From positions 1-64,000 of the forward strand of contig JAVDPD010000031.1 of assembly GCA_031296935.1 (NCBI GenBank): a stretch of DNA of 64,000 nt. Direction: 5' to 3'. The notes under the pieces are model-generated. The model did not search any database and was not told the origin of the DNA. It saw nothing but the letters and a program-made list of their open reading frames with translations. Positions within the stretch are counted from its first letter, which is position 1; the number at the start of each line of letters is the position of its first letter. The DNA is from Cerasicoccus maritimus. Its GTDB lineage: Bacteria; Verrucomicrobiota; Verrucomicrobiia; Opitutales; Cerasicoccaceae. Position numbers and translations under genes: made by a program. This document shows positions 57,464 through 64,000 of the stretch, one piece after another.

Positions 57464-58198
57464 TTACTTGCTGCGACGGCGGCGGGCATAGCAAAATGCC
57501 AAAGCACCAACACCAGCGATCATCGCGTAAGTCGAAGGCTCCGGCACCACGTAGAAAGAGAACGTCTCAGTCGACGTCAATGGGCCATCAACGTTACTGA
57601 TAGCAGACACTGTCATGACGATTTCCCATAATCCAGCTTCCGTGAAACCCCAGTTGTAATGCGCATGAGAGCCGGACGCGATGGTCAGAGAATTGTCTCC
57701 GTTAACGGTGCCAGCTTCGTTGGCTGTGGAGAAATAAAAGTCATACCCTCCCAAAGAGCCAGGTTGCCAAACGGACAATTCCCCGCTTCCTGATGGCGAA
57801 GTGACGCTGTCCAAGGTGAAGGTCGCGCCGGATGGGAATTCCAAAGGGTCTAATTCCTCTGCGGCAAACCCCAAGAAGGGAACCCCGGTCACCTCACTCA
57901 ATGGCAAAACCCAAATGTCCGAACCAGCAGTCGTACCGGTCATGGTATTGAAAGTGGTGTCGCTGGGGGCGGAAGCGAGTTGGCTGTATGGCAACACCGT
58001 GGTGATATCGCTCACTTCATACTCGCCTTCGCCGAGATTCGAAGTTGCTCCCAAGTGATAATGGAAGAAAAACTCGGGACCTTCACCCTCGTCTTCGTAG
58101 GCAATGCCGATGTCGCCATGACCATAAGTGTAATCCGCGCCCATCAGGACTGATGCGCTGAGTAATGAAATCGGAAGTATCAAGATAGACTTGTTCAT
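57464..58198 (-). CDS. PEP-CTERM choice-of-anchor-M protein, probably Zur-regulated
   Basis: About 244 residues from MNKSILILPISLLSASVLMG (start 58198; an ATG five codons upstream is possible). The mature domain begins DYTYGHGDIGIAYEDEGEGP and includes SHAHYNWGFTEAGLWEIVM at about residues 175-195, the same His-rich core as the protein at 54375. The C-terminus is VVPEPSTYAMIAGVGALAFC followed by an Arg-rich end, a PEP-CTERM signal. It closely resembles the 'all3515 family Zur-repressed PEP-CTERM protein' by description of the family. The candidate operator at 58242-58260 is 44 nt upstream. Confidence 0.85.
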   Translation of the reverse strand: MNKSILILPISLLSASVLMGADYTYGHGDIGIAYEDEGEGPEFFFHYHLGATSNLGEGEYEVSDITTVLPYSQLASAPSDTTFNTMTGTTAGSDIWVLPLSEVTGVPFLGFAAEELDPLEFPSGATFTLDSVTSPSGSGELSVWQPGSLGGYDFYFSTANEAGTVNGDNSLTIASGSHAHYNWGFTEAGLWEIVMTVSAISNVDGPLTSTETFSFYVVPEPSTYAMIAGVGALAFCYARRRRSK

Positions 58199-58526
58199 AG
58201 ATTTGAAAGGCAAGTGATTTTAATCATGGAGGTCAATTGTTAATGCAAAAAAATTGCAATAGTGGCCATTTCAGTGATGGGACACTTCAATTAAACTCAC
58301 ATGAGCAAGACGAGAGTGCTTGTCAGGTAAAGCGCACGTGAGAGGGGGACTTGGCGTAGCATCCTCTGCCGACGTTGCTGGCGTTGCTGATTTACAGCTA
58401 CAGCCGCGGATTGTTCGGTTCTCGCCGGATCGAGCGAGTGACCAACCGGGATGTTTGCGTGCACTTATCCATGCCTTTCTTGAGCTGGCGCGCTCGCATG
58501 GAAAACAAATGAAGCCCTAATCCTCT
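58199..58526. other. Upstream region of the PEP-CTERM/CobW operon
   Basis: 328 nt between the divergently placed PEP-CTERM gene and the CWC gene end. It contains the operator candidate at 58242-58260. A short ORF at 58320-58520 has no recognisable product. Nothing else is seen. Confidence 0.4.
58242..58260. promoter_or_regulatory. Candidate Zur-type operator, site 2
   Basis: AATGCAAAAAAATTGCAAT matches site 1 at 16 of 19 positions and keeps one perfect half-site (TTGCAAT) and one near-perfect half (AATGCAA). It is centred about 53 bp upstream of the ATG at 58198. Confidence 0.6.
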
Positions 58527-58769
58527 CTACTGTTCCGGGCGTTCCTTTGCCTCAGTGGCGAGGAGGCGCAAGCAGCGCGGGCAAAGGCAGTCGTCGTAGA
58601 GCTCATCCACCCAGGAAGGAAGTCCGTTAGGCATCGACACCTGTGTGCATTGACAGTGGGCGATGTTATTCATCTTACACTCGAAGGCGCTGCGGCAGCG
58701 CGGGCAGTGCTTGATCTCATGTTTGCAAACTTGGCGGGACGGGGGAGGGGATATCGCATTCGTTTTCAT
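58527..58769 (-). CDS. Cysteine-rich CWC family protein
   Basis: An 80-residue protein with eight cysteines: CKHEIKHCPRCRSAFECKMN, then HCQC, and DDCLCPRCLRLL. This is the CWC family pattern, probably a small zinc-binding protein of unknown role. The last gene before the putative zinc locus, it is 44 nt downstream of the transporter at 58813-60420 on the same strand. Confidence 0.85.
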   Translation of the reverse strand: MKTNAISPPPSRQVCKHEIKHCPRCRSAFECKMNNIAHCQCTQVSMPNGLPSWVDELYDDCLCPRCLRLLATEAKERPEQ

Positions 58770-58812
58770 GATGCTTGAGGTTTGGTGTTGAATTCATGGC
58801 GGTAAACTGGGG

Positions 58813-60420
58813 TCAGCCAATTAGCTTGATGAGGAATTTCGCCAGTAGCGCCATCATGATGACGGCTACTGGATAGACCGTGGCATAGCTCACAATAGGC
58901 GCTTGCTGATGAGTTTTAGAGACAATGGCTCCGAGGGCAGGTGTGCTGGTCATGCCGCCACAGATACCGCCGAGGCTTTGAGCAAGTGTTAGCTTCATGG
59001 CCTTGCGAGCGGTCAGGTAGCCAACAACCATCGGCACGATGCTAATCAGCGCGCCCACGAGGAATATCTTCGCTCCCTCGTTTTGGATCGCGTCGCCCAT
59101 GAATGCGCCCCCTTTGATACCGGCGTCGGCAAGGAAAAAGACCAAGCCCATTTCCTGTAGCATCATGCGGGTTGGCCGGGGAATGTAGCCCACGATGCCG
59201 CCTACGCGGCCAAAGTGTCCCAATAGCAATGCGACCATTAGCGGGCCACCTGCCAAGCCTAGGGAGAAAGTGTCGCCCCACGGCAGCGGAATGCTCATTC
59301 GCCCGAGGGCGACACCAAGTGTAAGCCCAATGGCCATTGAGACAATGCTGGTCTCAGACACGGCCTGCGAGTGGTGGCCGAGGGTTTGAGCGAAGTTGGT
59401 TAAGCGATCCCTTGCGCCCACAACGGTGAGGATGTCGCCTTTTTCCAAGCGCGTATTTGGATCGGGAACGAAGGTGAAGTCCATGCGGCAAATGCGAGTG
59501 ATGGTTACCCCATGCTGGCGAAGCGGATCGACCTGCGCCATGGTCTGCCCGACTAGATCTTGCTTAACGACGACCATCTGCTGGCGCTCGTTGTCGGCGT
59601 CGAGGACGATGCTTTGGTCGCTGGTTTTGCCGATCAGTTCGGTCGCGATGTTGACCGCCTTGATGTCACCCACGAGCAAGAGCAACTGCCCCTCGGCATA
59701 AACGTCTTCATAGCGCACTGGCTCCAAGCGATTGTGGCGCCACACGCGTGACACTTGGCAGCCCTTGAGATCGCTCAGGCTACATTCAGCGAGGCGTTTG
59801 CCGTAGAGGTTCTGGTTCAGCACCTCTACGAGGCGACGTTCAATCTGCACCGCAGACGCGCCTTTAATTTCTGCGGAATCCTCTTCGATTTTGAGGCGTA
59901 GCAGCTTGGGAATCAGTTGGACAAACAGCACGACGCCAATCACGCCAAAGGGATAGGCAATGCCATAACCAACGACGACATCTGTTTCCAGGCTACCGGC
60001 GGCCTCTGATCCCGCGGCCAATGCAGGAGTACTCGTCATTGCTCCGGCAAAGGCCCCCACCGCCATTGCGGCACTGATGTCGAAGTATTTGGCAAGCCCC
60101 CAAGTGGTCAGCGCGCCTACGCCGACCACGATGAGCGCCAGTTTTGCCAGTTGGCTGCCTTCGCGTTTGAGAGCCCCAAAGAAACGACTGCCCGCACCGA
60201 TGCCGACACAGTAGACGAAGAGCGTTAAGCCGATTTGCCCGACACCAGCGGGGATCGTTCCGCCAAAATGTCCCGCCAGTAAGGCGATGAAAATGACTCC
60301 GGAAGAGCCGAGCGTGATGCCTTTGATTTGGATGCTGCCGAGGATCAGCCCAAGGCCAATTAAGGCAAATAGCGTCATGAGCGGATTCCCGAGGAGCGAA
60401 TCAATAATAGAACTTGGCAT
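58813..60420 (-). CDS. AspT/YidE-type transporter with two RCK-C domains
   Basis: A 535-residue inner-membrane protein. Start 60420 (MPSSIIDSLLGNPLMTLFAL) gives a hydrophobic N-terminus; the longer frame adds 42 unrelated residues. Two membrane halves (about residues 1-180 and 355-535), each holding a GAMTSTPAL or GGMTSTPALGA repeat, flank two soluble TrkA-C/RCK-C domains (about 195-350; QQMVVVKQDLVGQTMAQVDP). This is the architecture of the AspT/YidE antiporter family (aspartate:alanine exchange is known for AspT). The substrate here is unknown. Confidence 0.9.
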   Translation of the reverse strand: MPSSIIDSLLGNPLMTLFALIGLGLILGSIQIKGITLGSSGVIFIALLAGHFGGTIPAGVGQIGLTLFVYCVGIGAGSRFFGALKREGSQLAKLALIVVGVGALTTWGLAKYFDISAAMAVGAFAGAMTSTPALAAGSEAAGSLETDVVVGYGIAYPFGVIGVVLFVQLIPKLLRLKIEEDSAEIKGASAVQIERRLVEVLNQNLYGKRLAECSLSDLKGCQVSRVWRHNRLEPVRYEDVYAEGQLLLLVGDIKAVNIATELIGKTSDQSIVLDADNERQQMVVVKQDLVGQTMAQVDPLRQHGVTITRICRMDFTFVPDPNTRLEKGDILTVVGARDRLTNFAQTLGHHSQAVSETSIVSMAIGLTLGVALGRMSIPLPWGDTFSLGLAGGPLMVALLLGHFGRVGGIVGYIPRPTRMMLQEMGLVFFLADAGIKGGAFMGDAIQNEGAKIFLVGALISIVPMVVGYLTARKAMKLTLAQSLGGICGGMTSTPALGAIVSKTHQQAPIVSYATVYPVAVIMMALLAKFLIKLIG

Positions 60421-60895
60421 GTTGTATAGTTTCGAAGGATTGACGTCGCTCGATACGTCAGCCCTCCAAGCTGCCCAACTTTTCTTTCTAGCTGAACACG
60501 CTGCCAAGGCCGACATCTCAAGCGCGAAGATGTCTAGCACGGGCATTCTGGCTCTCGGTCGTGCGACCGAACACAGTTGCGCGTCAGCTCCTGGATCTCA
60601 CAGGATTACCCCGTATCTGTTGATTGAATGGTTCGACTTTCAATCAATCGCAATTGATCGTGGGTTCAACTAAACTTATTCAAGGGAGTTCTGAAATAAG
60701 CCAAAGTTATTTAATGGATGTCCTTCGCTTGAACTTTCCATACTCAAATCGATTATCGATAGTTTGATACGTCTTAGCTCTTGCAGGTTGCATGCGGCTA
60801 GATGGCATTTTTCATCTAACTTGGCCGATCAGGCCGCAGTGATTTTTCGTGTCCAGCAAGGCGGCTTGAGCGTAGCGCACTGGAAGTGCGTGATT
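60421..60895. other. Intergenic region without recognised features
   Basis: 475 nt between the transporter start and the end of the coiled-coil protein gene. Open frames here (for example 60287-60673 plus) overlap the transporter gene antisense or lack any protein-like signature. The transporter promoter must lie in its left part. No repeat or RNA was recognised. Confidence 0.5.
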
Positions 60896-61300
60896 TTATG
60901 GAAAAATGGAGTCCAATGCTGCGCCTGTAGCATCGATCGTTTCGATGCGCTCAATTAAATGCGCGGCCATCGGCGCTTCCAGGTAGCTGGTGATCGCTTT
61001 GCGGTCTTCGTGGGCTTCGTCAGCCATATTCGCGCTGGCCTGATAGCAGATGCGGTAGGCAGTTTCCTGGCCCTCCAATGCGCGTAAGCGAATCGCGGCG
61101 GCCTTGCTCGGCTTTTTCTTTTTGGCAGCCTTCTTGGGCTTACCGTATTGTGCGACCTCCACGGGAGGCGGCGGCAGGGGATATTCGTCCCCAAGGATTT
61201 CGTTTATTTGGGCTTCAGTTTGGGCAATGCGCGCGTAGAGAGCCTCCCGCTGGAGCAGGAGTTCCTGTAATTTAATGCGCTGTTGCGTGGTCAATGCCAT
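60896..61300 (-). CDS. Coiled-coil protein, paralogue of 61386-61796
   Basis: A 134-residue protein of unknown function. Residues 1-38 are helical with heptad spacing (QELLLQREALYARIAQTEAQ), then INEILGDEYPLPPPPV, a Lys/Ala-rich linker (KPKKAAKKKKPSKAAA) and a second helical part (ALEGQETAYRICYQASANMA). The first 70 residues have the same layout and many of the same residues as the next gene, suggesting a duplication. No signal peptide. Confidence 0.65.
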   Translation of the reverse strand: MALTTQQRIKLQELLLQREALYARIAQTEAQINEILGDEYPLPPPPVEVAQYGKPKKAAKKKKPSKAAAIRLRALEGQETAYRICYQASANMADEAHEDRKAITSYLEAPMAAHLIERIETIDATGAALDSIFP

Positions 61301-61385
61301 GCAGTGACTTGAGCCCGTGTGGGGTGCTAATCATTCTGCGCGATCGATTCCGCCTATGGGGACTCGAGCAATGCGCAGAGCGAAA

Positions 61386-61796
61386 TTAGTCGTTTTTCGG
61401 AGTGTTGTCGTCGACGTCTTCGGAACTGGCAGAGTCGTCGCTGGCCTCTTCGGACTTGGGCTCGTCAGTAGATTCCGGAGCTGGCTCAGCTAAGGGCTCG
61501 ACGGGCTTTGGAGCAGGCGTGGGCTTCGGCTTTTTCTTGGCGATTTTCTTCTGGACCGGGAATTCCGCTACTGGTTCTTCCGGGGCTGGGTAGGGGAACT
61601 CATCGTCTTCGCCCAGCAGCTCATCGACTTGGGATTCCAGCTCAGCAATCTTACGATAAGCTTCGGCGCGTTCGGCCAACAGCACGTCGATTTGCTCGCG
61701 GGCTTCGAGCGCGGCGCGGATGATTTCCGCATCGGCGCCGAGGATGATGTCGTTGCGGCTTAGTTCGACTATTTTAGTATTTTTCTTAGCCATCAT
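61386..61796 (-). CDS. Coiled-coil protein with acidic tail, paralogue of 60896-61300
   Basis: A 136-residue protein. Residues 25-60 form a coiled coil (IDVLLAERAEAYRKIAELES, then QVDELLGEDDEFPYPAPEEP), followed by a basic linker (KKIAKKKPKPTPAPKPVEPL) and a strongly acidic Ser/Asp/Glu tail of about 35 residues. The coiled coil and linker align with the neighbouring gene; the tail differs. Function unknown. It is 38 nt downstream of the LRV-repeat gene on the same strand. Confidence 0.65.
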   Translation of the reverse strand: MMAKKNTKIVELSRNDIILGADAEIIRAALEAREQIDVLLAERAEAYRKIAELESQVDELLGEDDEFPYPAPEEPVAEFPVQKKIAKKKPKPTPAPKPVEPLAEPAPESTDEPKSEEASDDSASSEDVDDNTPKND

Positions 61797-61833
61797 ATGG
61801 TTTTGAGGGTTAGCTTCTTTTTAAAAGGTAAAC

Positions 61834-63240
61834 TTAGGCGACGGACTCATCGTCCTCGCCGGGAGTTTTGAAAATGAGGTTTTGCAGCTGCGCAAGGCAG
61901 GCTGAAATTTTGTCCGAGACGGGCATAGACATCTCGTCGGGAGATGTGCGGTCGGGCGTTGTTTCGTAAGCCGCAACTTTGACACGCGGTGCCGGGTCGT
62001 CTTTGAGTAAATTCCGCTGTTGCAAAGACAGCGCTTGCGCATGTGCCGCCAGGCAACGCAGCGACGGCGACACGGTGTTGGCAAGTGAATCAGCCAAATC
62101 ACCGCGCATCCAAACCGCTTTTTTCTGGCAGGCGGCCAGGTGGAAAATCGCTTCCGGCGACAGGCGTTCGTTAACCAGATATTGCAGCACTTCAACTGGC
62201 GTGCGGTCGTTGCTGGCCAAGGCCGCGATGATGCGGGGCTTGTTCTGCCAGGCGAGCTCCACGTAGAGCGCCTCGGGCATGGCCGGGTTGTTCAACAGTG
62301 CCAGGCAGGCTTCCTCGTCTTCGCCTGAAACGAAGAACTCCGCGACTTCCGGCCAGATAGCCTCGTTCATCGCGAGGGCTTCGCGGACCTCTATCGAGTC
62401 GTCCAGAGCGAGTTGATGCTGAATCGCGGCCGGGACATCTGTGCGCGCAGCCATGACGCGGCGCTCGTCCACGCAATCAACTTGGCTCAAGCGCAGCATT
62501 TCGACATCGCCCAAAGTCAATTTCTCTGCGGCAGCTTGGCGGACGCTCGCGTGCGGCGACAGCAGCAGCGCCTTCAGCAGCTTCTCCGAAAGCGATGAAC
62601 GGCTCAGCAGCGCGAGCTGGATTTCTTCGCGATCGGAGTCAGCCCAGAACGGGAGCAAGTCGTCCGGCGCGTGGCTCGCGGCGGCGAGGGTGAAGCGCAC
62701 AATCGGGCTTGGGTCCGAGGACAGCGCCACCCATAAATCCGGGTGCAAAGCCTTGTTCTGAGTCAGCGCGACGCGGGTGGCGGGATCACCATAGGCGGCC
62801 AGGCGTGCCTGCGCATTGAGCTTGAGCGATGGATTGCTGGCCAGAGCGCGAGCGACCAGTGCATTGCCCTGATCGAGCAGGGCGGCCATGTCGCGCGCAG
62901 GTAGATTCGGGTTTGCGGCGACGGCTGCATGGACCTCGGCCTCGGGGTGGTGGAGCAGCACGGAAAGCTCGGTTGGCGGTGTGCGCGGGTTTTGCGCCAG
63001 CACGACTAGCACCGATACCGGAAAGTCCGCATTTTGCCGCGCCATTTCCTCGAGCACACTACTCGGCGTGAGCATGTAACGGGCGAGGAAAATCCACACG
63101 CTTTTGGATGGAGATGACTGGCTGGCTTCGCGCAGCAGCGAACTCGGGATCGGCGGCTTGCGGAACTGCTTGGCCACGGCGTCCGGGCCATGACGTTCAA
63201 CCAGCTTGGTCAGATCTTCAACACTTTGCGGTAACTTCAT
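61834..63240 (-). CDS. Leucine-rich repeat variant (LRV) protein
   Basis: A 468-residue cytoplasmic protein made of roughly 24-residue alpha-helical LRV/HEAT-like repeats. Examples: VLVVLAQNPRTPPTELSVLL, AVAANPNLPARDMAALLDQG and RALASNPSLKLNAQARLAAY; the recurring pattern is A-x-N-P-x-(L/T)-(P). Such solenoids mediate protein-protein contacts. It starts 15 nt after the ftsK stop on the same strand and is probably in one transcript with it and the coiled-coil genes. No catalytic motif is seen. Confidence 0.75.
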   Translation of the reverse strand: MKLPQSVEDLTKLVERHGPDAVAKQFRKPPIPSSLLREASQSSPSKSVWIFLARYMLTPSSVLEEMARQNADFPVSVLVVLAQNPRTPPTELSVLLHHPEAEVHAAVAANPNLPARDMAALLDQGNALVARALASNPSLKLNAQARLAAYGDPATRVALTQNKALHPDLWVALSSDPSPIVRFTLAAASHAPDDLLPFWADSDREEIQLALLSRSSLSEKLLKALLLSPHASVRQAAAEKLTLGDVEMLRLSQVDCVDERRVMAARTDVPAAIQHQLALDDSIEVREALAMNEAIWPEVAEFFVSGEDEEACLALLNNPAMPEALYVELAWQNKPRIIAALASNDRTPVEVLQYLVNERLSPEAIFHLAACQKKAVWMRGDLADSLANTVSPSLRCLAAHAQALSLQQRNLLKDDPAPRVKVAAYETTPDRTSPDEMSMPVSDKISACLAQLQNLIFKTPGEDDESVA

Positions 63241-63255
63241 CGGGCAGTCTTGAGG

Positions 63256-64000
63256 TTAACGCGGGAGCTCCGCCGGGGTGATGAATACTTCGCGCGGCGC
63301 CGTGCCGACTTGCGGCCCAATGTGCCCGCGGACTTCCAGCTCTTCGACGAGCGTGGCGGCGCGGTTGTAGCCGATCTTGAGCTTGCGCTGGAGAAAGCTG
63401 GTGCTGGCCTTGCCGGTGGTCGCAACCACGGCCAGCGCGTCCATGAGCAGGTCGTCCGCGCCTTCTTCAAACAGCTCGCCTTGCTCGCCATCGGGGGCGT
63501 CTTCGTCATGCAACTCCACGCGGTAACGCGGCGGCGCTTGCTCGCGGAGGTGGTCCGTGACGCGCAGGATTTCGTCGTCGTCCACAAACGGGCTTTGCAG
63601 GCGCATGAGGCGCGATTGCCCGGGCGGAGTGAAGAGCATATCGCCCTTGCCCTGAAGGGTCTCCGCGCCCTTGCCGTCGAGGATTGTGCGGCTGTCAATT
63701 TGCGACGACACCTTGAATGCCACGCGGGTCGGGAAGTTCGCTTTAATGACGCCGGTAATGACGTTCACGCTCGGGCGCTGCGTCGCCAAAATCGTGTGAA
63801 TGCCCACCGCACGCGACATCTGGGCGAGGCGCGCAATCGGCGTTTCGACGTCGTCCTTGGCGGTCATCATGAGGTCCGCCATTTCGTCGATCACGAGCAC
63901 GATGTAGGGCAGGGGATCGAAACCTTCGTTCTTGGCCTTCTCGTTGTAGCCCATGATGTTGCGCACGCGCTTGGTGGCCATGCGCTCGTAGCGAGACTCC
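63256..64000 (-). CDS. ftsK: DNA translocase FtsK, C-terminal part (cut by window edge)
   Basis: The visible 248 residues cover the end of the FtsK motor and the gamma domain. ESRYERMATKRVRNIMGYNE is the stretch after Walker A; Walker B is IVLVIDEMADLMM; IHTILATQRPSVNVITGVIK and FPTRVAFKVSSQIDSRTIL follow; GKGDMLFTPPG is present. The last 65 residues are the winged-helix gamma domain (FLQRKLKIGYNRAATLVEEL) that reads KOPS and activates XerCD. Reading continues past 64000; the N-terminal membrane part and Walker A are outside. Confidence 0.95.
   Translation of the reverse strand, partial: ESRYERMATKRVRNIMGYNEKAKNEGFDPLPYIVLVIDEMADLMMTAKDDVETPIARLAQMSRAVGIHTILATQRPSVNVITGVIKANFPTRVAFKVSSQIDSRTILDGKGAETLQGKGDMLFTPPGQSRLMRLQSPFVDDDEILRVTDHLREQAPPRYRVELHDEDAPDGEQGELFEEGADDLLMDALAVVATTGKASTSFLQRKLKIGYNRAATLVEELEVRGHIGPQVGTAPREVFITPAELPR

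Overview
The window looks like chromosomal DNA of a Gram-negative member of the Verrucomicrobiota, probably the Opitutales/Puniceicoccales side of the phylum. This is an inference from gene content: two PEP-CTERM proteins, four stand-alone pseudopilins of the FTLVE type, several secreted beta-propeller or InlB-repeat proteins ending in a Ca-binding plus Y...SxDL..W module, an MlaD-type lipid transport operon and an outer-membrane barrel protein. No rRNA, tRNA, CRISPR array, phage or transposase gene was recognised.

Layout. 0.1-3.0 kb: a pseudopilin, a secreted protein and a PEP-CTERM protein. 3.1-7.0 kb: a heme locus (HmuS, with divergent HmuTUV). 7.2-9.2 kb: MoeB/ThiF-rhodanese and an SHD1-like protein. 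9.2-9.8 kb: palindromic repeats. 9.8-14.2 kb: manC, ruvX with a coupled small gene, a pseudopilin and a sodium/solute symporter. 14.2-16.9 kb: a type III polyketide synthase cassette (methyltransferase, FAD oxidoreductase, PKS). 17.0-22.5 kb: a 21-bp repeat array, an FG-GAP propeller protein, hemB and an SBBP propeller protein. 22.5-30.4 kb: recD2, dxs, xseB, malQ, a small secreted protein and lipA. 30.4-34.3 kb: a 23-bp repeat array, nested palindromes, two nuclease-fold genes and lipB. 34.3-37.5 kb: an arrestin-like protein, a pseudopilin/secreted-protein pair and a lycopene-cyclase-domain protein. 37.7-40.2 kb: mlaF-mlaD-lipoprotein. 40.2-42.6 kb: exonuclease III and a barrel protein. 42.7-47.3 kb: a tightly coupled molybdenum cofactor operon (MOSC, moeA, moaC, mobA, moaD, moaE, moaA). 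47.3-53.3 kb: rnhB, pdxJ, acpS, nnr, a META-like lipoprotein, dprA and a GT9 glycosyltransferase. 53.6-58.2 kb: two facing operons with matching palindromic operators (pseudopilin, choice-of-anchor-M protein, MerC on one side; a PEP-CTERM choice-of-anchor-M protein and a CobW GTPase on the other). 58.5-64.0 kb: a CWC protein, an AspT/YidE-type transporter, paralogous coiled-coil proteins, an LRV-repeat protein and the C-terminal part of ftsK.

The most interesting points are: (i) the 53.6-58.2 kb locus, which reads as a zinc-starvation (Zur-type) regulon with a near-perfect ATTGCAAAATATTTGCAAT operator in front of both operons; (ii) a C-terminal module shared by five otherwise unrelated secreted proteins, three of which sit beside a pseudopilin gene; (iii) two arrays of contiguous degenerate 21- and 23-bp repeats that appear to belong to one family in opposite orientations; and (iv) several families of long perfect inverted repeats, one of which supplies the stop codon of a glycosyltransferase gene.
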